Assembly: GCA_964016885.1 (NCBI GenBank)
Contig: OZ024742.1
Span: 14,837,007 to 14,901,006, forward strand
Origin: Eledone cirrhosa
Lineage: Eukaryota > Mollusca > Cephalopoda > Octopoda > Eledonidae
Direction: 5' to 3'
DNA length: 64,000 nt
Both the position numbers and the translations under genes were made by a program. The notes beneath the pieces were generated by a model. That model worked only from the letters and a program-made list of their open reading frames with translations, did not search any database and was not told the DNA's origin. Within the stretch, counting starts at the first letter, position 1; each line of letters opens with the position of its first letter. This document shows, piece after piece, positions 10,680-21,250 of the stretch.

Positions 10680-10863
10680 TAATTGTTTCTACTTTAGGCA
10701 CAAGGCCAGCAATTACCCAGTGTATTACTGGTACTTTATTTTATCGACCCCGTAAGGATGAAAGGCAAAGTCAACCTCGGCGGGATTTGAACTCAGATTG
10801 TAAAAGGACGTAACTATGCTGGAAAGCATGGCGTCCGATCCTCTACTGATACTGGCAATCCAC
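10680..10863 (-). mobile_element. Full-length tRNA-derived SINE (type B)
   Basis: Tail AATTGTTTCTACTTTAGGC, body with TATTTTATCGACCCCGTAAG, and tRNA-like head ending CTGGCAATCCACC, all in reverse orientation. It is closely similar to the copy at 8515. From 10864 to 11700 there are AT/CA-rich microsatellites (11120-11340) and nothing else recognised. Confidence 0.9.
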
Positions 10864-12461
10864 CGAAATGAAATACAGTAATACAATAATATAATATAAT
10901 GTAACACAATATAGTACGGTGTGGTAAATTGCACAGTATATCATACGCCTTAAAATACTTTGAAGTATGTCTATGTATAAATAATCAAATTCAGATAAAT
11001 GCATGTTGACATAGTCAAAACGCTTAAATTTCATAGATCACAAAGTGCACATACCCGCATTATAGATAGAGGTATGGTTATATTGATACGCAATTAAAAA
11101 TATACATACACATAAATAGATGCAAACATATACATACATCTACATATGTGCACACAATCATATACACATATATTTATATATATATATATATATCTACATA
11201 TACATACCTATACACACACACATATATATATATATATATGTATGTACACACACATACATGTACACACACACATATAAACACTCATACACATATATATATA
11301 TTCACATATCATACATACATAGATACATATTTACTCATGCAATTACGGGTGGTTGTGTACCTTATTGCCCTTAGTCATTAACGCATAAATCTAAGGAAGC
11401 TAAAAAATTAAAAGGTAAGAAATAAGCATGAATGCATATAATTAGGGGAAAGGGATTCTAACAAATGTTACGCTACATAGAATTATAGTGAGTTGCTATT
11501 TTGAATTTAATTAGGTTTATAGTATTTAAATGTTTTTCGTATACGGTGATTACAAACTATAATCAGTTCCTGTCTTTTATTCAATAAATCGTCCTTAGAT
11601 TTAGTGATTTCCAAGATCTCCCCTCAACATAATCTGCATTCCCTTCTGTTCCCAAGATATGGAGTTCTTTGTAGAATGATGTTCTACGATAGCTTGAAAT
11701 CTATTTTTTCTTTTTATAGTTATTTACTGCTTCAGCTAAAGATGTGGTGTTAGCTAGTTTAGTATTGTTAAAACTACTAGAGTATGCGTAAAATCTTTTC
11801 TTAAATGTGTTTGATGTAGATCCTATATATGTTTTGTTGGAGTCAGTAGTAGACACAGTGCATTTATGTATTACATTATTAATCAAACAGTTGCCATTTA
11901 AGGGGCAGATGCTTCTATTTCTGCAATTATAACCATACGTAAGATGGTTATTGAGGGTGCCTATACTATTCTCATTAATCCTTGAGCTATTTCTATTGTA
12001 ATTAATGTTAGCGGGAGAATGAAGGTTGCTTTGTGGGTGGTTTGGTGCTAGGGTTGTATTGTGATTTTGTGTTATGTTGTTTTTGTGTTGGTGATTGGGG
12101 TGGTTGTGTTTTCCAGGTTGAAGGATTGTATTATTTGTCCTTTTAAAAGGTGCAGTCCTATTTAAATTATGTTGTGGTGGTGTGGTTATATTATTTTTAA
12201 ATTTATAAATGTTGTAGTTGCTTATTTTTTGCTGGAGATTGTTTGATGTAGAGTATGAGAATTTAACAGTATATCTGTTAAATATTTGGTGGAAAATGTT
12301 TATGTAGAATTTCGAAGAATTTTTGGGGGGATTTGTCCAATAGTTTGCAGGTTGAAGGGTGCGTTGTACCATGTTATGTTTCTTTTGCGGTTTTTAGTTA
12401 AGTTCTTATTACCACTTATATTATTGTACTGTGTTCTAGAAGAATTTCTATGGTTAGTGTC

Positions 12462-12546
12462 CTTATCCTTACGGGGTCGATAAAATAAAGTACCAGTAAT
12501 GCACTGAGTAATTGCTGGCCTTGTGCCAAGAGTAGAAACAATTATT
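12462..12546 (+). mobile_element. 5'-truncated SINE (type B)
   Basis: Only the body and tail are present, from CCTTACGGGGTCGATAAAAT to GTAGAAACAATTATT. It lies inside the Penelope-like fragment. Confidence 0.85.
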
Positions 12547-12586
12547 GGGTAGATTATGAGAGGTTGAATGTTTGGTAGTCAGATGT

Positions 12587-12664
12587 GGGTTGATAACATT
12601 GGTCATAGATTTGTTGATAACATTGGTCATAGATTTGTTGATAACATTGGTCATAGATTTGTTG
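12587..12664. repeat. 24-bp tandem repeat, three copies
   Basis: Three near-identical units contain GATAACATTGGTCATAGAT. They lie in the low-complexity middle of the Penelope-like fragment. Confidence 0.9.
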
Positions 12665-12926
12665 TGGTTTTTCGGTTGTTTGGTGTAATAGGAATAACCC
12701 CATTAGGTATTTGTTTCAATGGTACTTTTTGGTGTTTGTAGTTTTTGCTAGGTTTTATATTTTGGTCCATAGTAGTGTTGGAGATATATGAGATTTTTTC
12801 TTTATATCCACTTCTAGTTAAGGCCTCGTTGTAGAAGGGTGCATTTTTATAAAATATATCTTCATTGGAAGATAATTTAGAAAGTCTAAGAGATATGTTA
12901 TGTACTAAGTTTTTGAGTATAGAGCC

Positions 12927-12927
<1 letters not shown>

Positions 12928-12957
<30 letters not shown>

Positions 12958-12979
12958 AGCCATATATATAGAGTATAGA

Positions 12980-13012
<33 letters not shown>
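12928..13012. repeat. Two (AT)n tracts
   Basis: Two AT runs are separated by a duplicated TATAGAGCCATATATATA segment. Sequence 13013-13440 holds no feature I can name. Confidence 0.9.
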
Positions 13013-13015
<3 letters not shown>

Positions 13016-13410
13016 TGATATAGGAAGCTTATAGATCGGACAACACACGCTGTTTTTTCGTGGAGGTAAGTTTTGATTAATTTTTGTATTCTGAAACATC
13101 AAAATACAACAAAATTTTTCCTCACTAGACTCGGGAAATATCCTGACAGAAGTTGTGGAAGTTACACAAATATTTTCGTATATTTTCCCAGAACAATCTT
13201 TATTTACATTTTACATTTGACGTTTACTTGCCTCCCAATGCAAAATGGCTATAAATTCAAATTTTGAAAAGAGAGGAAAACGGACAAATGAACTACGAAC
13301 TAGATACATCTCACTGCCTCCCACCACCACAATAACGTCTATACTCGCTCCCCACCACCACATTTACAAAGTCACTGACCTGTTGCCAAAAACTCTCTAC
13401 TCTATGTTGA

Positions 13411-13442
<32 letters not shown>

Positions 13443-13443
<1 letters not shown>

Positions 13444-14121
13444 GGCATAGGTTAAGTTTAACGTCCTCGAAAATGAAACTAGGTTTTCTGACAAGTGAAT
13501 GTGTTTGTTTTTTTTACAATGAAATTTACGATACACTCTTTGTTTATTTACAACAGGTCACTATAGTGATATGGTGTTAATTAGTATTGCGTGTGTGATT
13601 ATTTTCTCTTATATATATATGTGTGGGTGTGTATATGTGTGTATATATATGTGTGTCTGTATGTATATATATATGTGTGTCTGTATGTATATATATATGT
13701 GTGTTTGTATATATATATATGTGTTTGTGTCATCATCATCGTTTAGATGTTTTTGTAATATCTTGCCAAAGTTGGCACCAACTATAAACAAATTAAGGCC
13801 GGGTCATAAGAAGGACAGAGAATGATAAGGGATTTGGGTAAAAACATGTAAACGATGATGATGACACAAACACATATATATATACAAACACACATATATA
13901 TATACATACAGACACACATATATATACACACATATACACACCCACACATATATATATAAGAGAAAATAATCACACACGCAATACTAATTAACACCATATC
14001 ACTATAGAGACCTGTTGTAAATAAACAAAGAGTGTATCGTAAATTTCATTGTAAAAAAAAAAACAACACATTCACTTGTCAGAAAACCTAGTTTCATTTT
14101 CGAGGACGTTAAACTTAACCT

Positions 14122-14124
<3 letters not shown>
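13443..14124. mobile_element. MITE with about 290-bp inverted repeats
   Basis: The left arm begins GGCATAGGTTAAGTTTAACG and the right end reads CGTTAAACTTAACCTATGCC. The arms then match through a 3' AGTTTCATTTT-type stretch, a poly-T/poly-A tract, and TGGTGTTAATTAGTATTGCG. They end in TG/TA repeats of slightly different length. About 110 bp of unique core contains ATCATCATCGTTTA. It sits inside an AT microsatellite. No transposase is present, so it is non-autonomous. Confidence 0.85.

Positions 14125-14183
<59 letters not shown>
14125..14183. repeat. (AT)n microsatellite
   Basis: An uninterrupted AT tract immediately right of the MITE. Confidence 0.95.
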
Positions 14184-14187
<4 letters not shown>

Positions 14188-14325
14188 TCCAGAAATAGCC
14201 GTCGAAACGGCTTGAGCTCTACCGTCGGGGTCATACTTTTTCCTAGTTCCCACTCTACTACCCTAAGTATCGAGTACTCTGGTGCGTTATGGCCCATCTG
14301 GTTCCTTACCACAATTCCTTTGTTA
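14184..14325 (+). repeat. Interspersed repeat with GTCGAAACGGCTTGAGCTC core
   Basis: The core AGCCGTCGAAACGGCTTGAG is followed by CTCTACCGTCGGGGTC. An inverted related copy lies at 24188-24242. Both copies border AT microsatellites. I do not know the family. Confidence 0.6.
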
Positions 14326-14467
14326 TATATAGATATATATATATATATATATAAACGTTTGTATTTGTAAAGCCAAAACAATGCAGGTATGGATATAGAA
14401 TATAAATGTAAATGCAAAAGATATTGTTGACAATTAGTCTTTTACCTTAAATTTATTTAAATATCCT

Positions 14468-14469
<2 letters not shown>

Positions 14470-14519
<50 letters not shown>
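14470..14519. repeat. (AT)n microsatellite
   Basis: About 24 AT units. From 14520 to 15220 there is no gene or element that I can support, only ACA/ATC-rich simple sequence near 15030-15180. Confidence 0.95.
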
Positions 14520-14523
<4 letters not shown>

Positions 14524-15221
14524 CATTATCGGAGAAAGCTAATAGCGATACTCCGGCCAAATCCCAACTCACTCAACAAACATTAGGAAATAAGTGAGTA
14601 TATTCCTAATTAAACGTTCGGGGTGCTAACTAATTGTATTGTGTGGAAAATTGGCTGTATTATTTCATGAGAGATATATCGAATATATCTCTTCCCAGAA
14701 GGACGTCTCATTTCATTATAAAATTCCTACAAGTTAGGTGAAATTATACCAATTTATGTAGAAGCTTGTATAAGATCAACAGATACTTATTCAGTGGGCT
14801 CTTATAATTCTTCAGTGGGTGCCCAATAATAGTAATATTGATAACGAAATCAACATCAATATTTAGCGATAATCACCATCAGTGCTTGAGGTAGCTGCTA
14901 GGTTGCTAGCCCAGCAGTTCTAAAGAAATTCTCATACTGTCACAAAAATGAGGAAGGGGATTACCGCCAAAAAACAATACATGTATATATATATATCACA
15001 GTCAAAACGACCAAATTTCAACCCAACGTCTACATCTACAACAACAACAACAATATCTACAGCAACAATAGCATCAGAATGAAATGAACACCAACATCAA
15101 GAGGAACAACAAACAACATCAACAACATCAACAACATCAACTACCACCATCCACCACTACCACCACCATCACCAGCGATCGGGCCTTAAGAAAACAACAA
15201 CTATAATAATAATAATAATAA

Positions 15222-15345
15222 TTTTTCTGCTGTTGGCGCGGAGCAGCGATTGTCCCCGCGCATCACTGGAGCCTTGTTTTGTCGACTCTGTGAAGATGAA
15301 GGACAGGGTTGACCTCGGCGGGATTTGAACCCGGAGCGTGTAAAA
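15222..15345 (-). mobile_element. Diverged tRNA-derived SINE, second subtype
   Basis: The reverse orientation reads a TTGACCTCGGCGGGATTTG B-box region joined to a different body, TGGCGCGGAGCAGCGATTG. It shares the tRNA-like part with type B SINEs but not the 3' body. It may be one of the other octopus SINE families. Confidence 0.55.
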
Positions 15346-15357
15346 CAATTATTATAA

Positions 15358-15492
15358 TAATTTGGCAGTATCGGTAGAGGGTCGCATAGAGTTACGGCCC
15401 TTGCCATTCTGAGTTCAAATCCCGCCGAGGTTAACTTTGCTTTTCATCCTTACAGGGTCAATAAAATAAAGTACCAGTGATACACTGAAATA
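15358..15492 (+). mobile_element. SINE (type B), 3' end shortened
   Basis: tRNA-like head TTTGGCAGTATCGGTAGAGG, B box TCTGAGTTCAAATCCCGCC, body to AAAGTACCAGTGATACACTG. It lies tail-to-tail with the next SINE. Confidence 0.85.
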
Positions 15493-15496
15493 ATTA

Positions 15497-15684
15497 TAAT
15501 AATTATTTCTATTTTTGGCACAAGGCCAGCAATTACCTAGTACATTACTGGTACTTTATTTTATCGACCACGTAAGGATGAAAGGCAAAGTTAACATCAG
15601 CGGGATTTGAACTCAGAATGGCAAAGGCCGTAACTCTATGCTTGGCGTCCGACCCGCTACCGATACTGCCAATCCACTGCCCTG
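15497..15684 (-). mobile_element. Full-length SINE (type B)
   Basis: Complete copy in reverse, from the AATTATTTCTATTTTTGGCA tail to the head CGATACTGCCAATCCACTGC. Together with 15358-15492 it forms an inverted SINE pair with almost no spacer. Confidence 0.9.
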
Positions 15685-15774
15685 AAACAATTATAATACT
15701 GAACAGTAACACACGGCTTCAATAATACAAACTCTTTTGAAAGTCAATAGTTGATATGATCTTGTATCAGTAAT

Positions 15775-15950
15775 GATGGTAATGTATATGTGTGTATGAG
15801 TGGCATGTGTGTGTTTGTATGCATGAGTGTTGATATGTGAGTGGTGTGTGCGTGTTTGTATGCATGAGTGTTGATATGTGAGTGGTGTGTGCGTGTTTGT
15901 ATGCATGAGTGTTGGTGCGTGAGTGTGTGTGTCGTACGTATGAGTGTCAA
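15775..15950. repeat. TG-rich minisatellite, about 41-bp unit
   Basis: Four imperfect units contain GTTTGTATGCATGAGTGTTG. From 15951 to 16254 only a poly-T stretch and unassigned sequence are present. Confidence 0.8.
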
Positions 15951-16254
15951 TAAGTGATTATTATTACTATTTTTTTTTTTTGCGCAGTTAAACCACTGGG
16001 AGTGAAGGACCCCTAGCCCTTGTCAGGGCATTCTTCTAGGAGAAGGCATCTCAGGAAACTGGGTTAATTCTGACAAAAACTTGCAGTTCAGTAGTTACCG
16101 ATGATGTTGATTATTTCTTCTTTTCGGGTTATAGCTACTGTCGCTCAGAGAGTGGGATTGGCTCAGTGCACAGTCTTTCCTCACTTTAAAAATATTCGTC
16201 ACGCACAGGCATTGCACGATTGCATTAATTAATAATTATTAATAGTGTTATTAT

Positions 16255-19200
16255 TATTATTGTTGTTATTGTTAAGACCATGCTGTAAAATGGAGGGGTA
16301 GAGAGGGCCCATGAGTCCAGTAAGACATCCTCTCTAGTGCTGGTGGCACGAATAAAAGCATCTAGTCCATGCTGTAAAGTGGTGCTGGTGTTAGGAAGGG
16401 CATCCAACCAGTATATATACTACTGCCAAAAACTATGAGCACAACAAATGAGAATTGCAGCAACTGCATCAACAGCAATAACACTAACCATGTTAGGGCT
16501 GCACATGGTAGTGGGGTGGCTGGTGCGGCCATATGCGAGAACCCCCCGACCGTCATCAAGCAATCGCACTACAGGAAAAGGAACAAGAATATGAAGACGT
16601 CGCATCTCAGAGTTGCAACACTTAATGTTTGCACTCTCATAGGTAGATCTGGTGAAATAGCAGAGTTGCTGGAGAGAAGGCATGTGGATGTGTGCTGCGT
16701 GCAAGAGGTGAGATGGAGAGGTGCCTCCGTGAGACTAATCGAGACATCTTAATTATAAGCTTTTATGGGTAGGTAAGGATGATGGGTTAGGGGGAGTAGA
16801 CATTTTCCTGGCTGAGAGATGGATCGATAAGACAATAGAGGTAGTTTGAGTTAATAATAGAATAATTAAGCTTAGATTAGTTGTAGGCAGGAGACTACTG
16901 ACAATCATCTCTGCCTATGCTCCCCGGGCAGGCCTAGGTAAAGAAGATAAAGACTGCTTTTACGAGCAACTTTTACAAACAGCCGCAATGACAGAGGATG
17001 GAGACATTGTTATGCTAGCAGGGGACTTAAATGGTCATGTTGGACAGCTCCAGGATGGTTACACTGGGGTACATGGTGGGCACGGTTACAGCTCAAGAAA
17101 TGAAGAAGGAGTGAGACTTCTTGAATTTTGTGATTCAAGTGCACTAACCATTTGCAACACTAACTTCCAGAAACCTACCAACCACCTAATAACCTACAAA
17201 TCAGGCAAGCACATAAGCCAGATTGACTTCTTACTAGTTAGGCAGCAGGACAGGCAGATTGTGTCAAATACCAAGGCATAACCTGGGGGAGAATGTACCC
17301 CCACAGCATAGGTTAGTCGTTAGTGATATCTCAGTAAGCAAGAGACGAAATGAGACATACAGGAAGGTGTGGAGAAGAGAGGTCTGGAAGCTAAAAGACT
17401 AAAATACAAATTTAGGAAAGCCCTTCAAGATGTGTATGACGAAAAAGAAGACAATTTAGAGTCGTATGACATAGATGATAACTGGAATTTCTTACGTGAC
17501 AACTTACTGCCGGCTACTGATGAAACTTGTGGCTGGAGCTCTGCTCCAGCCAGACAGAGAGTGACCTGGTGGTGGAACAGCACGGTAGATAGGGCCATTA
17601 GAGACAAAAGACTAGCATGGAATGATGGAAAAAGGGTGGGAGTAGAGAAGGATATACAGTCGCTAAGAGGGAAGCTTGACGTCAGGTGTACTTAGCACGC
17701 AGGGAGGCTGTGAGTAGGAGGTTTGCCAATGTTCTGTGACGGGAAGATCAGAGACGTGCAGTGTTCCGCATTGCAAGGCAGTGTGTCATTGTAAATCAGG
17801 ATGTTGTTGGAGATAAATGTGTCTGGAATGATGCCGGTGTACTTAGTGTCACAGATGATCAGAAAAATGTGGCCTGAAAATGTTGTTATGAGAGACTGAT
17901 GAATGTGGAGAACGAATGGGAGAGAGAGAGAAATTACCCTCAGTAGATCTGACAGAGGGACCAGCTATTGAGATTGACGAATATAGGGTCCAAGAGGTGA
18001 TAAAGGAAATGAAAAATGGTAAGGCCGCTGGACCGTCGGGGATAGTTGCTGAGATGCTGAAAGCATCAGGGTACGTAGGCACTAAACTGGTTGCACACAT
18101 CATCAATCAGGCTATATATGGTGGTGTCATACCCAAAGACTGGTGCAGCAGTATTCTCATAAATTGCTACAAAGGTAAAAGGGGTGCTCTGGAGAGGAGC
18201 AATTATAGGGGTATAAAACTGATGGATCAGGTTATGAAAGTGGCAGAAAGGATATTAGCGCAACTAATTAGAGAAAGGGTCAAACTAGATGAGATGCAAT
18301 TTGGTTTTGTGCCTGGGAAAAGTACAACAGATGCCCTCTTGGTGAGACAATTACAAGAGAGGTTCTTAGAGAAAAATAAGCCACTATACTTAGCTTTTGT
18401 TGATCTAGAGAAGGCCTTTCTCTATGCTGACGATCTGGTTCTTATAGCAGAATAAGTAGAGGAGCTAGATAATAAATTCTGGCTATGGAAACAGACAGCA
18501 GTTGGAATCAAGAGGACTGAGAGTGAACCTAGCTAAAATAAAAGTGTTGATGAGTAGAAAAGATGACAAAACTCTGATTCCATCAGGGAAATGGCCATGT
18601 TCGATATGCAGAAAATGAACTGGCATAAATTCTATAAAATGCACACAATGCAGATCCTGGGTACACAAGAGATGTAGTGGGATAACAGGCAAACTAACAG
18701 GTAGGGAGAAATACGTATGCAGTAGATGTACAGGGAAATTTGACAGAAGAAGTCGCATTGATAGACACATTTTTCAAGGGTAGTTGGGTTCTATAGAAGT
18801 GGTTGATAACTTCCGGTACCTAGGTGATCAGATTAGCATGGGAGGGGGTGTTCTGAGGCCATAGTATCTAGAATAAGGACGGGTTGGAAGAAGTTTAGGG
18901 AGCTGCTTCCTCTGCTGACGAAGAAGGGTTTCTCCCTGCATACGAAAGGCCGGTTATATAATGCCTTTGTGAGGAGCGCGATGCTGCATGGTAGTGAGAC
19001 ATGGGCAGCAACTGCAGAGGATATGCGATGGCTGGAGAGAAATTAGGCAAGCATGCTCTGTTGGATGTGCAAATTCAATGTGTGTGAACGACCCAGCATG
19101 AATGTGTTGAGAGAGAAACTGTGTCTGAGAGGGATAGAATATAGTGTGCGAGAGAGGAGACTTAGGTGGTATGGACATGTGATGCGCATGGAGGATGACC

Positions 19201-19399
19201 GCTGGGTAAAGAAGTGCCGAGAAATCCCAGTAGAGGTAGACCACGAAAAACATGGGCGGAGGTGGTGAGAGCAGATCTCAGATTGCTGAAACTCACGGAG
19301 ATGACGAAGGACCTTGACGGGTGGAGAGATGCTGTGCTGAATAGGACCCGTCCCACCCTTGCAAGCAGGGAAAAGCGGACGTAAAATGATGATGATGAT
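16255..19399 (+). mobile_element. RTE-like LINE, copy 1 (3' end type A), near full length but broken
   Basis: The 5' region (16255-16434) contains AGTGCTGGTGGCACGAATAA and GGTGTTAGGAAGGGCATCC. Coding starts at ATG 16435. Endonuclease motifs follow: LRVATLNVCTL, VDVCCVQEVRWRG, then from 16988 MLAGDLNGHVGQ and HISQIDFLLV. RT pieces from about 17930 read KAAGPSGIVAEMLK and [11 protein letters not shown]. The zinc finger is near 18595-18730, the C-terminal domain near 18880-19380, and it ends CGGACGTAAAATGATGATG. It is the only copy here with the endonuclease N-terminus. Many stops and shifts make it dead. Confidence 0.9.
16435..19280 (+). pseudogene. LINE copy 1 polyprotein remnant with RT deletion
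   Basis: The protein would be an AP-type endonuclease plus reverse transcriptase that nicks target DNA and copies the LINE RNA from the nick. The RT frame jumps from FVDLEKAF directly to LYADDLVLIAE near 18420. The segment between motifs A and C, present in copies 2 and 6 (about 250 bp), is therefore missing. A short TT overlap at the join fits a microhomology deletion. Stops also fall in the endonuclease, near 16750, and in the zinc finger after CSICRK. Not functional. Confidence 0.85.
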
Positions 19400-19489
19400 T
19401 ATATATATATATACACACACATAAATATGTATGTACATACACACATTGGCAATATTCAGAAAGATAGATAGAAATACACACATTTGTGT

Positions 19490-19690
19490 GTATTGTATGT
19501 GGGGGCTGTATATGTGTGTATGTTAGGTGTATATGTGTGAGTTAGGTGTATGTGTGTGTGTTAGGTGTATGTGTGTATGTTAGGTGTATATGTGTGAGTT
19601 AGGTGTATGTGTTAGGTGTATGTGTGTGTGTATAGTGTGCGTGAAAGTGTTTGTGTGTGTGTATAGTGTGCGTGAAAGTGTTTGTGTTTG
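19490..19690. repeat. TG-rich minisatellite
   Basis: Repeated TTAGGTGTATGTGTG units, then two copies of a longer unit with TAGTGTGCGTGAAAGTG. It follows the (GAT)n tail of LINE copy 1. Confidence 0.85.
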
Positions 19691-19921
19691 TATGTCTGGG
19701 TGAATTAAATAATAAGTAGATAAATAAATATATAAATTCCAAGGTGAAGAAATATGATGGAAAAAAGTCAACTTACTGAGTAAAAGAGTCAAACTAGAGT
19801 TGATGGTGTTTAGTGGAGAAAATGTCACAATTTTATCACAGTTATTTTCAAGTTTTACAGATTGTTTAATATTTCTCTGATGGGAGTGTTACACATGAAC
19901 CAATGAAAATACAACACGTAT

Positions 19922-20160
19922 TAACCTTTTCATTATAGACCTGACTAAAATCAACAGATGTCTTATAAAATAATACCACCTATTTTACCTTTAAAATATT
20001 TAACCTTGATACCAACAACCTGGCCAAAATCAGCGGTTGTCAAAACAATACCACCTATTTAAAAGGGTCCTTACTTAACCTTGATACCAACACAGCTAAA
20101 ACCTGCTTTGATTCCTTAAAAAAAAAGAAACTCACCTATTTTAACCCAGTTAATATCAAC
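19922..20160. repeat. Imperfect tandem repeat
   Basis: About three diverged units contain ACCTTGATACCAAC and AATACCACCTATTT. No coding sequence is seen in 19690-20230. Confidence 0.6.
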
Positions 20161-20231
20161 ATACAACACATGATGTTGTCCAAGGGAAAGGCAAAGGCTG
20201 ATACAGCTTGGCAGGCATCAGTGATGTCACA

Positions 20232-20342
20232 ACTCATTTCTACAGCTGAGTAAACTGGAGCAACGTGAAATAAAGTGTCTTGTTCAAGGACACAACACAC
20301 AGGCCATTCCGAGAATCGAACTCACAACCTCTCGATTACACA
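20232..20342 (-). mobile_element. SINE with type A 3' end (SINE-A), partial
   Basis: The reverse orientation shows the tRNA-like B region in AATCGAACTCACAACC and the linker CATTTCTACAGCTGAGTAAA. The LINE-like 3' half is missing. A (CAC)n run follows to 20372. Confidence 0.75.
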
Positions 20343-20569
20343 CCCCCCACCACCACCACCACCACCACCTTCTATTATAATAGTACGCTCCCTACTTATC
20401 AAATTGTTTATTTTCCCTCTTGACAACTCAACAAACTGGTTTACATCTGTGTATTATACAAACATAGACACATGCAGACACCCACCTATATATACATCTC
20501 TCTATATATATAGAGAGAGAGGCTGGCAAGCTGTTTTTACCGGTGAAGACGAATAAGCAAAAGCACACA

Positions 20570-20601
<32 letters not shown>

Positions 20602-20769
20602 CATCATTACCATTTAGCAACCATTTTTCCATGTTAGCATGGGTTTGACGAGTTGTCCCATTGTGAGACAAGCCAGATCAGACATGAGTACCTTACTAAC
20701 TGTGGTTACACCCGATTGAACCCTGGACTCATAGATATCTATCTACCTATATATATGTGTATATATATA

Positions 20770-21156
20770 TATTAATAAGAGGAATTCCAACTTTGTCTGA
20801 TTTACTCGTTTTATTTACAATCCTTTAAAATTTATAATGGTATTATAATGAAATAGTATGATAGAATATTAAATTCTAAGTGTTAATTGAACAAGTACTT
20901 TCATGCTTTCGCAATCTTCAGGTTCCTAATATGTGGTGACAGTCAAGTTTGCAATTTTCAACTGTTGAAAATTGCAAACTTGACTGTCACCACATATTAT
21001 GAACCTGAAGATTGCGAAAGCATGAAAGTACTTGTTCAATTAACACTTAGAATTTAATATTCTATCATACTATTTCATTATAATACCATTATAAATTTTA
21101 AAGGATTGTAAATAAAACGAGTAAATCAGACAAAGTTGGAATTTCTCTTATTAATA
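20770..21156. mobile_element. Near-perfect 387-bp palindrome (foldback MITE candidate)
   Basis: The two 193-bp arms are inverted copies around position 20963, with a one-base spacer: GCAATTTTCAAC, T, GTTGAAAATTGC. Only about two to four mismatches were noticed along the arms. The outer ends read TTAATAAGAGG and CTCTTATTAA, with AT-rich flanks. No protein is encoded. A palindromic MITE or a single foldback insertion is the likeliest origin. Confidence 0.85.
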
Positions 21157-21250
21157 TAATCTTCTATACACAATCATACACACCCGTGTATATTTATCTA
21201 TCTATATATATATACAAGTTAATATAAATTAATATGATAAACACATAAAA

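Larger units (their letters stand above)
11701..12905 (-). pseudogene. Penelope-like element fragment (GIY-YIG region)
   Basis: Reading the minus strand, 12905-12660 encodes SLRLSKLSSNEDIFYKNAPF. Then 12372-11701 encodes YWTNPPKNSSKFYIN, HQIFNRYTVKFSYS, a cysteine-bearing NCRNRSICPLNGNCL, and SNKTYIGSTSNTFKKRF, a YIG-type nuclease motif followed by the arginine region. This order (RT end, linker, Cx(n)C, GIY-YIG) is that of Penelope-like elements, whose nuclease cuts the target DNA. The middle is low-complexity Asn/His-rich and a SINE interrupts it, so it is a dead copy. Confidence 0.75.

Noticed and set aside
11120..11381. Tyr/Ile/His-rich ORFs
   Set aside because: They translate TA/CA microsatellites with no conserved protein sequence.
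14122..14417. Short ORFs around the AT repeat
   Set aside because: Mostly Tyr/Ile from microsatellite sequence, with no recognisable domain.
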